Shown here piece after piece: positions 9,652-18,784 of a stretch of DNA of 41,816 bases. Within the stretch, counting starts at the first letter, position 1. Each line of letters begins with the position of its first letter. Source of the DNA: Magnetococcales bacterium WMHbinv6 (GTDB lineage Bacteria; Pseudomonadota; Magnetococcia; Magnetococcales; Magnetaquicoccaceae); contig PDZV01000036.1 of assembly GCA_002753135.1 (NCBI GenBank), positions 1 through 41,816 on the forward strand, given 5' to 3'. The notes below the pieces were generated by a model, which was given only the letters and a program-made list of their open reading frames with translations, searched no databases and was not told the origin of the DNA. A program made the translations under genes and the position numbers.

Positions 9652-11403
9652 TCAAGGTGCCTGCTCTTCCGACCAATCCAGATCATGGATGCAGAAGCCG
9701 TTGCGGCCCCGCTTTTTGATGCGATACATCGCCATATCGGCGCTGCTGAGCAGTTCATCGGAATCGCTGCCGTGGTCCGGGTAAAAAGCGATACCGATGG
9801 AGGCACCAACTCTGACCGTATGCTCTTCCCAGGGGATGGGTTGTGAGACCCGTTGCACAATTTTGCCAGCCACCAACTCAGCCGCTTCCGGATTGGGCAA
9901 ATCGGTGAGGATAACGGCAAATTCATCGCCACCCATCCGTGCCACCAGGTCGGAGGCACGCAGACATTCGCGAATCCGTTGGGTGGAGATGACCAACACC
10001 CGGTCACCGGCAGCATGCCCCAGCGTATCGTTGACCTGCTTGAAATGGTCCAGATCAACCAGCATCACTGCCAACCGCTCTTTATCCCGCGCAGCCAGTA
10101 CCAGGGAACGGGCCAGATGTTCGGCAAAAAGCACCCGGTTGGGTAGGGCGGTCAACAGATCGTGATGGGCCAAATGTTGCAGACGCTCTTCCATTTTCTT
10201 CCGTTCCAACACCCCGGCCAGAGTGTTGGCAATGCTGGTCAGAAAGGCAACCTCCTCCGCATTTTCTTTGTGGTCTGGCGTAAGATAGAGCGTCATGACC
10301 CCCAGCACAGTCCCACGGGAAAGAATCGGCACACAGTAATGACCATGCGGCTGCATCCCTTCGTAACGTCCGCTGTGGATCGGATCCTTGTCCAGGGCAT
10401 GGATGATTTTTCCCTCCTGGGCCGTTTTGCCGCAGAGACAAAACCCCAAAGGAATTTGGGCACATCCCTGCACAACCGCTGCAGACAAACCATGTGAGGC
10501 GATCAGGTTTAATTTACCCTCCTCTGGATCAATCAGGAAGATGGCTCCCTTATTTTCCAGACGAAGATAGGGTACGGTCATGATGATATGCAGGGCCACT
10601 TCCAGTTGTCGCTGCAAAGAGAGTGGCTCCAGGGAACTTTCCAACAGGGCATTCAAAGCGAGTCGAGCCGCCTGGGCACGCACGTCACGTTCTTCCAGCA
10701 ACAAAAGGTCACTCCCCATTCGCTGCATGGTATGCAGCAAGGCACCGACCTCATCACGGGGAATGTCGGCAATACGGGCACGCAGATTGCCAGAAGCAAT
10801 CTCTTTGGCAAAGGCCATGCCCATTTGCAGCGAAGACAAAATGGAGCGGGTGATGATCCAGACCAGCAGGGCGGAAATGAGAATGGTCAGCGTGATCAGT
10901 ACGGTATGTGTTTTTTCACTGCGCTGCAGATGGTCCATATGCAGAGAACTCAAATCGTTCCAGCGTGTCTTGAGGAGTTGATGCAGTTCTCGGGCGGGAG
11001 GGATCAGTTTGCTTTCTACGAGGGCGAATTGCTCTGGATAGGTGAGGTTAGGCAAATCCAATAGTTGATGCACATGCTCCAGATAATCATGTAACTGATC
11101 GTGAACCAGTTGCCAATACGGTCTTTCGTTAAAAAAGGCTTTGCTGCCCATCTCCTGGACCAACAGATCCAGATGTTCCATCGCCACCTGAGTTTTTTGC
11201 AACCAGGCGGGGTCGTGGCGGAGCAGAAAATTTTTTTCGTGGCGACGGGCTTCCAGAAGGATTTCCTGCATTTGGGCGACGGTGTCACGGTTTTTTTCGA
11301 GTTTTGCTTGAGTTTGCGTGTTTTGCCAGGACAGGGAAGTCAACAGAAGCGTCAGCCCCACAATTGCACCAAAGCCCAGACCGAGTTTATGGTGGATATA
11401 CAT
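9652..11403 (-). CDS. Membrane diguanylate cyclase with HAMP-GAF-GGDEF
   Basis: Predicted to make cyclic di-GMP from two GTP in response to a periplasmic or cytoplasmic cue. The 583-residue layout is: transmembrane segment near residues 7-27, a periplasmic helical sensor of about 165 residues, a second transmembrane segment near 195-215, a HAMP linker, a GAF domain (about 275-415) and a C-terminal GGDEF domain. The signature is intact (G491-G492-D493-E494-F495). An RxxD inhibitory site (R482-D485) lies five residues before it, so product feedback is expected. No EAL domain is present. The ATG at 11403 is preferred over an upstream TTG because it opens just before the first membrane helix, although its ribosome binding site is distant. 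The PilZ protein at 18.2-18.5 kb could be a receptor for its product. Confidence 0.9.
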   Translation of the reverse strand: MYIHHKLGLGFGAIVGLTLLLTSLSWQNTQTQAKLEKNRDTVAQMQEILLEARRHEKNFLLRHDPAWLQKTQVAMEHLDLLVQEMGSKAFFNERPYWQLVHDQLHDYLEHVHQLLDLPNLTYPEQFALVESKLIPPARELHQLLKTRWNDLSSLHMDHLQRSEKTHTVLITLTILISALLVWIITRSILSSLQMGMAFAKEIASGNLRARIADIPRDEVGALLHTMQRMGSDLLLLEERDVRAQAARLALNALLESSLEPLSLQRQLEVALHIIMTVPYLRLENKGAIFLIDPEEGKLNLIASHGLSAAVVQGCAQIPLGFCLCGKTAQEGKIIHALDKDPIHSGRYEGMQPHGHYCVPILSRGTVLGVMTLYLTPDHKENAEEVAFLTSIANTLAGVLERKKMEERLQHLAHHDLLTALPNRVLFAEHLARSLVLAARDKERLAVMLVDLDHFKQVNDTLGHAAGDRVLVISTQRIRECLRASDLVARMGGDEFAVILTDLPNPEAAELVAGKIVQRVSQPIPWEEHTVRVGASIGIAFYPDHGSDSDELLSSADMAMYRIKKRGRNGFCIHDLDWSEEQAP

Positions 11404-11541
11404 GAGTGGACCGTATTGTCTCCTGTAGTTGCTGCGAAACAGTTGCCGCAAATCGACAAATTGCTAATTTCGCAATAAATCTAACCTAACAGGTAAATCT
11501 AGCATTGTTGCTGAATTTTCGCAATCGATTTTTTCTCAATT

Positions 11542-12054
11542 TCAATATCGCGCCAACGGTTTGCTGTTGGCCAATCTTTCGGAGAGCATAAAATTGACCA
11601 TCAAACAGAACCCGCCCAACAGGACCAGGAGAAAACCACCACCCATGGAGGGGGTGCGTTCCAGCACGGCTTCGTTGGCTTGTTGCGGGTTGACATAGAC
11701 CCGAACCGGCTTGCCAAGTGGATAGCGTTGCAAAATTTTTTCAGCAAACTCCTGAAAAAAGAAGCTTTGATCGGTGAGACCAAACTCCACCCGTTCGCCC
11801 AGGTAGCGTTGACGGTCTAGCACATATTCGTATTTGACCGCAGTCTGATAGAAAAACTGCATACGGTCCGTTTGTTGGTTGTCGCTTTTGATATAGCCGG
11901 AAGAGAAGATTTTACCTTCCACCAACAGCCAGTTTTGACTTTGTATCGTCTGCGAAAAAGGATAGAGGCCGGTCAAACAGAGAACAATGCCGATGACAGT
12001 CAAAAACAGGCGGATAATGGGGCGCCAGCGAATACGCTTTGCCAACAATTGCAT
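11542..12054 (-). CDS. DUF3592-type small membrane protein
   Basis: A 170-residue protein with one hydrophobic helix near the N-terminus (IIRLFLTVIGIVLCLTGLYPF) and one near the C-terminus (GGGFLLVLLGGFCLMVNFML), flanking an extracytoplasmic beta-rich domain. The segment VKYEYVLDRQRYLGERV and the RVYVNPQQANEAVLE stretch match the DUF3592 pattern. That family has no known biochemical role. The start is fixed by GGGAGGT four bases before the ATG at 12054; reading further upstream adds residues with no domain. It lies 138 bp upstream of the cyclase gene on the same strand and could share a transcript with it. Confidence 0.75.
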   Translation of the reverse strand: MQLLAKRIRWRPIIRLFLTVIGIVLCLTGLYPFSQTIQSQNWLLVEGKIFSSGYIKSDNQQTDRMQFFYQTAVKYEYVLDRQRYLGERVEFGLTDQSFFFQEFAEKILQRYPLGKPVRVYVNPQQANEAVLERTPSMGGGFLLVLLGGFCLMVNFMLSERLANSKPLARY

Positions 12055-12221
12055 CGTACCTCCCAAACGTGAAAGAGGATTTGCCGGAAACAACTTCAAC
12101 CATGGCGGTGCCGACAGTTTTAAACCTGATTTGTGCAAAGGGTACCAGCGGATTGGGCCGGACCAGGATAGATCTTTCAACACGGTTACGAGACTCCTGC
12201 TGGGGGGATCCGTTTTCAAGA

Positions 12222-12275
12222 ACATTTATTATATAATGATTTTATTATATAACAGAATTATAATATAATGTTTTG
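12222..12275. promoter_or_regulatory. Extreme AT tract with direct repeats in a divergent promoter region
   Basis: Almost no G or C occurs here. TTTATTATATAA is repeated exactly at 12225-12236 and 12241-12252 (16-bp period), followed by ATTATAATATAAT at 12257-12269. It lies between the divergent DUF3592 gene (start 12054) and the redox operon (start 12535), so it probably holds promoter or UP-element sequence, or a site for a nucleoid protein. Several TATAAT-like boxes overlap on both strands, so no single promoter can be chosen. Confidence 0.4.
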
Positions 12276-12470
12276 CTGATATTTATATTTCCTGCTGCGA
12301 AATTTTGCAAAAAGCCTCTTCTCAACCACATGCTATGGATAGTAAACATAAACCAGATCCATTGTACATAATTTTTTTTGCAGTGCAGCAAGATTTTTCT
12401 TGTATCTTGTGTAGGGGGATGCCAATATGTTTCCACATTAGCCAATGGCTTTATTAGGGCCGAATGAGAA

Positions 12471-12519
12471 CGGGCCCTGGGGTATTTTGATGCCCGCTGC
12501 AAGGCGGGCAGGATTTTTT
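12471..12519 (+). promoter_or_regulatory. Attenuator-like hairpin in the leader of the redox operon
   Basis: TGCCCGC (12491-12497) pairs with GCGGGCA (12504-12510) across a 6-nt loop and is followed by six T (12514-12519), resembling an intrinsic terminator 16 nt before the first start codon. An upstream CGGGC (12471-12475) could instead pair with GCCCG (12492-12496) and would disrupt it. This gives a possible terminator/antiterminator switch. No leader peptide or known riboswitch was recognised. Confidence 0.35.
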
Positions 12520-12534
12520 ATCGAGGTGGTGATC

Positions 12535-14340
12535 ATGCTCGACACACAAGCCAAACCCGGCAGCGGTGCAGCTCAGGTCAATGATCCGGAGAACTGTACC
12601 CACTGTTCGGATGATTCGCGTGACATAGGCTGGGTACGGCAAAACGTACCCTGTCAAAATGCCTGTCCGGCGGGAACCAACGTACCGGCCTATATTCGCA
12701 GCATTGCGCAAGGACGCCATGGTGAAGCCTATGAAATCAATCGAGAAGCCAACGTCTTGCCAGGAGTGTTGGGTCGCATCTGCGCCCGCCCTTGCGAAGA
12801 TGCCTGCCGGCATGGTTGGCCAGGAAACGGAGAACCGGTCAGTATCTGCCATCTGAAACGGTCGGCGGCTGACATGAAAGATGCAGGCCATCGTATCACG
12901 GAACGACTCTTTGCGCCCACAGGAAAGCGGGTCGCCGTGGTGGGTGCCGGACCAGCTGGCGTTGCCGCAGCCCATGATTTGGCTCTGCTCGGTCATGATG
13001 TGGTGATTTTTGAGAAAGAAGAGTTGCCGGGTGGCATGTTGCGCTACGGCATTCCTGAATTTCGCCTGCCGCGCAACATTCTGGAAATTGAGCTGCATAA
13101 TGCCCTGCGCGTCGGGGTACAGCTGCGTACCGCTACCCCGGTCGGGGTTGGCAAAGGGGCGGTGCGGGTCTCCACCCTGCTGGCCGACTTTGATGCCGTG
13201 CTGCTCAGTACCGGCTGTATGGCTCCGACGCTGCTGCCGCTCAAAGGCGTTGCCGAAAATCAGGATGTGACCCAGATCAGTCAGGATGTGGAATACGGGC
13301 TCAATTTTCTCACCGAACTGCACCGCGGGCAGAACAAACGGGTCGGGCGTCGGGTGGCGGTGGTCGGGGCCGGTTTCACCGCCCTCGACTGCGCCCGGGT
13401 TGCCCGTCGCCTTGGTGGCATGGATGTCACCATCCATCTGCGCACCAGCGAAGAGTATATTCCGGTCACCAAAGAGGAACTATTTGAGACCAAACGGGAA
13501 GGGATTCGCATCAAAGGTTTGCGTACCCCGGTGGGATTGCAGCTGGATGGCAACGGACGGCTTACCGGCGTGGAGTTTGTGCAGAACCGTTTGGGCGGAT
13601 GGCGTGAAGGCGGTCGCCGTCTGGCGATTCCGATTGAAGGTTCCGAATTTGTCGAACCGTGCGACACCCTGATCATCGCCATCGGTCAACGTACCGTCAA
13701 CGATTTTCTCGACGTGCGGGTGGAAGTGAACCGTTCCGGGACCGTGCGCGTGGCAGAAAACGGCATGACCTCGGTGCCGGGTCTGTTTGCAGCCGGTGAC
13801 TATGTGCGCGGGGCCTCGACAGCGATTGAGGCCATCGGCCACGGGCGCACCATTGCCGATAAGCTGGATAGCTGGCTGGTCGGCAGAAAACGTCATTTGG
13901 CGGTGCAAATGGAGCCGGTGGCCGCACCATTGCGGGAACGCTCTTTTGACTTTATTGCCCGCCAGCATATGCCGACCACGCCATTGGCCGAACGGCCTTT
14001 GACCCGCGAAGTGGAGTGCGGCTATAACCGCGACCTGGCGGCAGAAGAGGCCAAACGCTGCTATTTGTGCGATTTGCGCTATCAGATCAATGTGGATCGT
14101 TGCATCTATTGCCGGGCCTGCATCGAAGTGGCACCGCGCAATTGTATCAAACTGGTGCAGGATGTGGCGATTCAGGAAGATGGCAGCTACGGGACCCTGC
14201 AGGAGACCAAAGAGTGGAACCGGGTGGCCGCCATCTGGATCGATAATAATGAGTGCATTCGTTGCGGTGCCTGTTTCAAAGTGTGTCCTGTAGCCTGCAT
14301 CTCCATTACTCGCAATAAACTTGTTACGGTGGAGGGGTAA
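12535..14340 (+). CDS. GltD-like FAD oxidoreductase with N- and C-terminal iron-sulfur domains
   Basis: A 601-residue relative of the glutamate synthase small subunit. The N-terminal Fe-S domain has cysteines in NVPCQNACPAGTNVP and RICARPCEDACRHG. The FAD-binding site is VAVVGAGPAGVAAAHD (about residue 138) with PGGMLRYGIPEFRLP. A second nucleotide site, VAVVGAGFTALDCARVA (about residue 276), probably binds NAD(P)H. A C-terminal ferredoxin domain carries two four-cysteine clusters, CIYCRACIEVAPRNC and CIRCGACFKVCPVAC. It likely moves electrons between NAD(P)H and ferredoxin or the KorAB enzyme encoded downstream. The ATG at 12535 has GAGGTGG 5 nt upstream. The gene ends 4 bp before the next one, so the two are coexpressed. 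The electron direction is not decidable from sequence. Confidence 0.88.
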   Translation: MLDTQAKPGSGAAQVNDPENCTHCSDDSRDIGWVRQNVPCQNACPAGTNVPAYIRSIAQGRHGEAYEINREANVLPGVLGRICARPCEDACRHGWPGNGEPVSICHLKRSAADMKDAGHRITERLFAPTGKRVAVVGAGPAGVAAAHDLALLGHDVVIFEKEELPGGMLRYGIPEFRLPRNILEIELHNALRVGVQLRTATPVGVGKGAVRVSTLLADFDAVLLSTGCMAPTLLPLKGVAENQDVTQISQDVEYGLNFLTELHRGQNKRVGRRVAVVGAGFTALDCARVARRLGGMDVTIHLRTSEEYIPVTKEELFETKREGIRIKGLRTPVGLQLDGNGRLTGVEFVQNRLGGWREGGRRLAIPIEGSEFVEPCDTLIIAIGQRTVNDFLDVRVEVNRSGTVRVAENGMTSVPGLFAAGDYVRGASTAIEAIGHGRTIADKLDSWLVGRKRHLAVQMEPVAAPLRERSFDFIARQHMPTTPLAERPLTREVECGYNRDLAAEEAKRCYLCDLRYQINVDRCIYCRACIEVAPRNCIKLVQDVAIQEDGSYGTLQETKEWNRVAAIWIDNNECIRCGACFKVCPVACISITRNKLVTVEG

Positions 14341-14344
14341 CATC

Positions 14345-15409
14345 ATGGTTGCTCAAGTCTCATCTTCTGCCTCGGCTCCCCACCGTTATGTGATCATCGG
14401 CAATGGGGTTGCAGGCAACCAGGCGGCTGAAGGGTTGCGTGATCGCGATCCGCAAGGCCAAATCACCATCATCACCAACAGTCGCATGCTGTTTTATAAC
14501 CGCTATCTGCTGCCGGAACTGTTCCGTGAGCATAAAGACTGGCGTGCGCTTCTCGCCCATCCTGCCGAACATTACGAAAAACGCCGTATTCGGGTGTTGC
14601 GGGATTGTTGGGTTACCTCGGTCGATTCGCGCAAGCGGCAGGTGATGTTGGCCCATAACGAAGCCATCTCTTACGACACCCTGTTGGTGGCGACCGGCGG
14701 GCGTCCCTATCTGCCGGAAGAGTTGGCAGAGTGTCGTCGTCTGATCCACCCGTTCGGCAGCTACGAAAATGCTCTCGCGGTGCGCAAAGCCCTGCCGGAA
14801 AATGGCTCGGTGGTGATGCTGGGGGGCGATATGATCGGTTTGGATCTGGCCCGCACCTTGTTGGAGCGCAATTTTCGGGTAGTCCTGGTCACCCATGAAA
14901 ACAGCTTCTGGCCCCATCAACCGGTAGGCGACGAGCGGACAAAATTTTTAGCCATCCTGGAAAAAATGGGCATCGAAGTGGTGGATGGTGAGGCCCAGGG
15001 CGGCGTGGTGGCCATCGAAAAGGGGGCCTCCGGTCTGCCGGATCGTCGGGTTCGATTCCGCCAGGGTGGGGATATTTATGGCGATATTGTGATGTCGTTC
15101 TACGGTCTGCAACCTCTGGTGGAGTTCATGATGGGGTCGGGGACCGATATCGAACGGGGTCTGTTGGTCGGCACCAATCTGCGCACCAGCGATCCGCATA
15201 TCTATGCGGCGGGCGATGTCTGCCAGATCTGGTCAGAAAAAGACAATGTGTACCGTTTCTATTACGGTCATCGTAACGTGCGCGCCATGGGCGCGGTGGC
15301 AGCTCTCAATATGACGGGTGGCAATGAACACTTCTCCACAACCCAAGACGAGGCGCTCTTCCAGAACGAGCAAGGACACATCGATTCGCCCTTCTGGGCC
15401 TACGACTGA
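14345..15409 (+). CDS. FAD-dependent pyridine nucleotide-disulfide-type oxidoreductase
   Basis: A 354-residue flavoprotein of the NirB-N-terminal/rubredoxin-reductase type. The FAD loop is YVIIGNGVAGNQAAEGL near the N-terminus. The hydrophobic strand plus GG of the second Rossmann domain is SVVMLGGDMIGLDLA, and the FAD-ribityl motif is HIYAAGDVCQ near residue 300. No redox-active CxxC is seen, so disulfide chemistry is unlikely. It presumably transfers electrons between NAD(P)H and a ferredoxin-like acceptor. GGAGGG is 8 nt before the ATG at 14345. Only 4 bp separate it from the preceding Fe-S flavoprotein and about 50 bp from korA, so the pair looks like dedicated redox partners of the 2-oxoacid oxidoreductase. 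Confidence 0.85.
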   Translation: MVAQVSSSASAPHRYVIIGNGVAGNQAAEGLRDRDPQGQITIITNSRMLFYNRYLLPELFREHKDWRALLAHPAEHYEKRRIRVLRDCWVTSVDSRKRQVMLAHNEAISYDTLLVATGGRPYLPEELAECRRLIHPFGSYENALAVRKALPENGSVVMLGGDMIGLDLARTLLERNFRVVLVTHENSFWPHQPVGDERTKFLAILEKMGIEVVDGEAQGGVVAIEKGASGLPDRRVRFRQGGDIYGDIVMSFYGLQPLVEFMMGSGTDIERGLLVGTNLRTSDPHIYAAGDVCQIWSEKDNVYRFYYGHRNVRAMGAVAALNMTGGNEHFSTTQDEALFQNEQGHIDSPFWAYD

Positions 15410-15461
15410 GTCCGTGGCAGTCGGCCAATCCAACCCGGTTATTCCCGATGGGAGCATGGTC

Positions 15462-17240
15462 ATGAATAGCACCGATATCCAAATTGCTTTATGCGGTTCC
15501 GCCGGTGACGGAACCATCGCTGCCGGCGATATTCTTCGTAACGCGGTTGCCGCCTTGGGTTACCGGGTCATCTGTTTTGATGTCTATCCCCCGGAAATTC
15601 GTGGTTTCGGCAAATGTATCTCGCGGGTGCGGATCACCACCGAACAAACCTATGCCTTGAAACGCCAGTCCGATCTGCTGATCTCTCTGGATGACAGCCA
15701 CGCCATTCCGCACGCCGGAGAGGTGCGTACCGACGGGGCCATCATCTATGAGTCAAAACCGGTTGGTCACTGCCCGGAAGGGAGCCACATGAGCAGCCAT
15801 ATTCTGCCAGGTCAGATACCCTACGGTATCCCCTTGCGCGAATTGGCCGAAAAAGCCACCGGTGGTGCCCGATCCCGCAATTTGGTGGTTTTGGGGGTGA
15901 TTGCCGGTTTGTTGGGCTTTTCTCCCGTGCCGTTCCAAAAGATTATCGAGAAAAAATTTGCCAAACAGGGCCCCGCTGTTGTCAGTCGCAACCAGGCCGG
16001 TTTTCAGTCCGGCTATGATGTGGGGGTCAACACCTTTAAGCTGGATAACGTCTTCTGCGTACCTCAGGAGAGCAACCCAGCCGCAGGCAAGGTGGTGATG
16101 TTAAGCGGCAATGCGGCGGTGGTGCAGGGGTGCATGGATGCCGAGTTGGATACCTTTTTTGGTTATCCGATTACCCCGGCCACCACCATCATGGAACGGT
16201 TGGCGACCGCCATGCCGAAACGGGGGCGTCGCCTGTTGCAAACGGAAGATGAAATTTCCGCCATTGCCGCCACCATCGGAGCCGGTTATACCGGGGCTCG
16301 TTCGGCCACGGCCACCTCTGGGCCCGGCCTGGCTTTGATGGCAGAAATGTTGGGTTTGGCCACCATGGCGGAAATTCCCTGTGTGATTTTTGTCTCGCAA
16401 CGGGGAGGTCCCTCTACCGGTATGCCCACCAAAACCGAACAATCGGATCTCAACGCCGCCTTGTATGGTTCACCAGGGGATTCACAACGCATCGTTATCG
16501 CCCCTACCAATGTGGAAGGGTGTTACCGTTGTGCAGGCAAAGCGTTCGAGATGTCGGAACAGTATCAAACGCCGGTGATTGTGCTGTTGGATCTCTATCT
16601 TTCCAACCGCTACGAGACGGTGACCTTGACCGAATCGGGGCCTCCGTTCACCCTCAACGCCAACAAACCTTTGCGCCGTTTAGAGGCGGGTGAAAGCTAT
16701 CAGCGTTATGCTTTTACCGAGGATGGTGTCAGCCCGCGGGCAGTGCCCGGTGATAGCGGTTGCATGCATGTGGTGACCGGTTTGGAACACAACACCCTGG
16801 GGCGGCCCAACGATTCGGAAGAGATCCATACCGCCATGAGCCGCAAACGGCACGATAAACTGTTGGCCGCCTTGCACCATCCGGATTTTACCGTGACCAA
16901 GCGGATTGGTCACAGCGGACGGATCAAAGTGGGTATTCTGGCCTGGGGTTCCACCTTTGGCGAATGTTTGGAGGCCATGTTCATGGCCCATGCCGAGGGC
17001 ATCTCCTGTGCTTCGATGAAGGTGGTGATGTTGTCACCCTTCCCTGTCGAGGCGGTAACGCAGTTCATGGATGATTGCGATCAGGTGTTGGTGCCGGAAG
17101 TCAATTATGAAGGACAATTTGCCCAGTTGTTGCAAGGTATTCTGGCCCGGCCTGTGGTGCGTTTGAGCCGGGTGCCGGGTTCGCCGATGCCGGTTGAGTT
17201 GATTTTGAGTGAAATTCGTCGCCTGGCTGGTGTTGTGTAA
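15462..17240 (+). CDS. korA: 2-oxoacid:ferredoxin oxidoreductase, gamma-alpha fusion subunit
   Basis: This family (2-oxoglutarate or related 2-oxoacid:ferredoxin oxidoreductase) catalyses reversible decarboxylation to an acyl-CoA with ferredoxin as electron carrier. Residues 1 to about 190 form the gamma domain (IQIALCGSAGDGTIAAGDIL, FDVYPPEIRGFGK). The rest is the alpha subunit with the signature GYPITPATTIME and TSGPGLALMAE, followed by the transketolase-C-like end (IKVGILAWGSTFGE, VLVPEVNYEGQ). The 592-residue length fits the fused class. ATG 15462 is preferred because GGGAG ends 7 nt upstream; ATG 15456 is too close to it. Substrate preference (2-oxoglutarate rather than pyruvate) is inferred from family resemblance, and a role in reductive TCA carbon fixation is possible but unproven. 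Confidence 0.85.
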   Translation: MNSTDIQIALCGSAGDGTIAAGDILRNAVAALGYRVICFDVYPPEIRGFGKCISRVRITTEQTYALKRQSDLLISLDDSHAIPHAGEVRTDGAIIYESKPVGHCPEGSHMSSHILPGQIPYGIPLRELAEKATGGARSRNLVVLGVIAGLLGFSPVPFQKIIEKKFAKQGPAVVSRNQAGFQSGYDVGVNTFKLDNVFCVPQESNPAAGKVVMLSGNAAVVQGCMDAELDTFFGYPITPATTIMERLATAMPKRGRRLLQTEDEISAIAATIGAGYTGARSATATSGPGLALMAEMLGLATMAEIPCVIFVSQRGGPSTGMPTKTEQSDLNAALYGSPGDSQRIVIAPTNVEGCYRCAGKAFEMSEQYQTPVIVLLDLYLSNRYETVTLTESGPPFTLNANKPLRRLEAGESYQRYAFTEDGVSPRAVPGDSGCMHVVTGLEHNTLGRPNDSEEIHTAMSRKRHDKLLAALHHPDFTVTKRIGHSGRIKVGILAWGSTFGECLEAMFMAHAEGISCASMKVVMLSPFPVEAVTQFMDDCDQVLVPEVNYEGQFAQLLQGILARPVVRLSRVPGSPMPVELILSEIRRLAGVV

Positions 17241-17278
17241 ACCCGTACCTCATGACCTTTACGGTGGGAGTCACTCTC

Positions 17279-18151
17279 ATGACGTTGATGGAAAAACATG
17301 TTTTTGTAGATGAAAAGTTGCAAGAGGTGCGGGAGAGCGGGCGTCTGGAATACCGTTCCCGCTCGTTGCCGACCTGGTGTCCGGGATGCGGCTATTTTGC
17401 CATTGTTGAGGGGTTGACCCACGCCTGCAACACCATGGGTATTGCGGCTGATCAGGCGGTCGTGGTTTCGGGCATTGGTTGTTCGTCGCGCTTTCCTTTT
17501 TTTGTCAACCTGTTTGGTTTTCATACGCGAAACGGTCGTGTTTTGCCGGTAGCGACTGGCATCAAGACGGCCAACGACAAGTTGACGGTGATTGGTGTCG
17601 GTGGCGATGGTGACGGTTTTGCCATCGGTGGCGGCCATATTGCCCATGCGGCCAAACGCAATGTGGATATTACCTATCTGCTGTTTGATAACGGCATTTA
17701 CGGTTTGACCAAGGGCCAGGCCTCCCCCTTGTCGGCGATTGGTCTGCGCACCTCCACCACCCCGTTTGAAAACCCGGAACGGCCCTTGAATCCGTTGATG
17801 ATGTTATTGTCCTATGGTGCCAGTTGGGTAGGACAGGCCTATGCCGGGCAACCGGACCATCTGCGTGAGATGATCACCCAGGCCATTGCCCACCGAGGCT
17901 TTTCCTATCTGCACATTTTGAGTCCCTGTGTCACCTTTGACAAAACGAGCAAGACCTACACCAATCTCTCCATGAAGGTGCGCAAGCTGCCCGCCAAGCA
18001 TGACACCAGCAATTTGATGGAGGCGATGCAACAGGCGCAGGATCTGGATAATCCGGCAGTTGGCCTCTATTACCAACAATTCCGCCCGACCTTGTCGGAC
18101 ACTTTCGATCAGGTGATTGCCTTGTCGGCTGGGGAGGGCAGGGGGGCATAA
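17279..18151 (+). CDS. korB: 2-oxoacid:ferredoxin oxidoreductase beta subunit
   Basis: The 290-residue beta subunit binds thiamine diphosphate and an Fe-S cluster and pairs with KorA. Visible motifs are the cluster-proximal PTWCPGCGYFAI, the conserved SGIGCSSR, the Mg-TPP region GVGGDGDGFAIGGGH and the stretch LLFDNGIYGLTKGQASP, which is diagnostic of beta subunits. The C-terminus is short, as in 2-oxoglutarate-type KorB. GGGAG lies 8 nt before the ATG at 17279; the upstream in-frame ATG at 17252 lacks a ribosome binding site. The gene follows korA by 38 bp and is the last of the operon, closed by a clear terminator. Confidence 0.88.
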   Translation: MTLMEKHVFVDEKLQEVRESGRLEYRSRSLPTWCPGCGYFAIVEGLTHACNTMGIAADQAVVVSGIGCSSRFPFFVNLFGFHTRNGRVLPVATGIKTANDKLTVIGVGGDGDGFAIGGGHIAHAAKRNVDITYLLFDNGIYGLTKGQASPLSAIGLRTSTTPFENPERPLNPLMMLLSYGASWVGQAYAGQPDHLREMITQAIAHRGFSYLHILSPCVTFDKTSKTYTNLSMKVRKLPAKHDTSNLMEAMQQAQDLDNPAVGLYYQQFRPTLSDTFDQVIALSAGEGRGA

Positions 18152-18177
18152 CTTTCTTTTTTTCAGCGCCGCACCAT

Positions 18178-18209
18178 CCGGGGAGGTTTGCAACTCCCCG
18201 GCATTTTTT
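18178..18209 (+). terminator. Rho-independent terminator of the redox operon
   Basis: CCGGGGAG (18178-18185) pairs perfectly with CTCCCCGG (18194-18201) over an 8-nt loop and is followed by CA and six T. It lies 26 bp after the korB stop. On the minus strand no T-run follows the stem, so it should not stop the convergent PilZ gene. Confidence 0.85.
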
Positions 18210-18218
18210 CTTACTTGC

Positions 18219-18524
18219 TCAATCCATCTTAGCCAACACCACCAAACCGCAGCGCATACCAAAGCCGGAATCCTGGCAATAGACTACTTCACACTCATAG
18301 TGTCCTTTGTAGCGGGTTACATTCAATTGCAGGAGGCAGCTCTTTTTCGCCATGAGCTGATGCGGAGCCATGATGCCGAAGCCATGGATACGGCACGGAT
18401 CGCTATCCAGCGACACATCCAGAACATCGACGGTATAGCTGCTGGTGCCCACAGTCAGAGTCCCTTCTTCCAAAACCTGTTCGCGTTGATAGCGGCGTTG
18501 TTGTTTGGCGTCCTGAATGGTCAT
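18219..18524 (-). CDS. Small PilZ-domain protein, probable c-di-GMP receptor
   Basis: The 101-residue protein is essentially one PilZ-like domain. The N-terminal arginine-rich QQRRYQRE fits the RxxxR ligand motif. DVSLDSDPCRIHGFGI fits the second motif (D-x-S-x-x-G) with an unusual insertion before the glycine. PilZ domains bind cyclic di-GMP and adjust motility, adhesion or exopolysaccharide machinery. It stands alone, convergent with korB, and the GGDEF protein at 9.7-11.4 kb could supply its ligand. The ATG at 18524 has a modest GGGGAA upstream. The stretched second motif leaves some doubt about ligand binding. Confidence 0.65.
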   Translation of the reverse strand: MTIQDAKQQRRYQREQVLEEGTLTVGTSSYTVDVLDVSLDSDPCRIHGFGIMAPHQLMAKKSCLLQLNVTRYKGHYECEVVYCQDSGFGMRCGLVVLAKMD

Positions 18525-18784
18525 GGCGGTTTCCCCGGTTGTGGTTCATTGGCGATTGACTCTTGGAGATACAGTAATCTGAAAAGGGTGTGCGTCGCAA
18601 GATTTGGCTCACCCAAAGGCATGCTGGCTATGATATTGTGTAGGATAGACAAATATGTTGCATGGTCAGTAACAACGCGTCGCCATTCAACACATTGAGA
18701 AGGAGCAACACAAGAAAATTCACAAATTGCAAAATTTGCCGCAACAAACAACCTAAAGATCCTGCAATCGATCAAAGTTTACTG

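Noticed and set aside
12454-13437. A 327-codon minus-strand frame
   Set aside because: It lies opposite the Fe-S flavoprotein gene, whose cofactor motifs are unambiguous.
18117-18698. A 193-codon plus-strand frame after korB
   Set aside because: It crosses the korB terminator and is antisense to the PilZ gene; no recognisable protein features.
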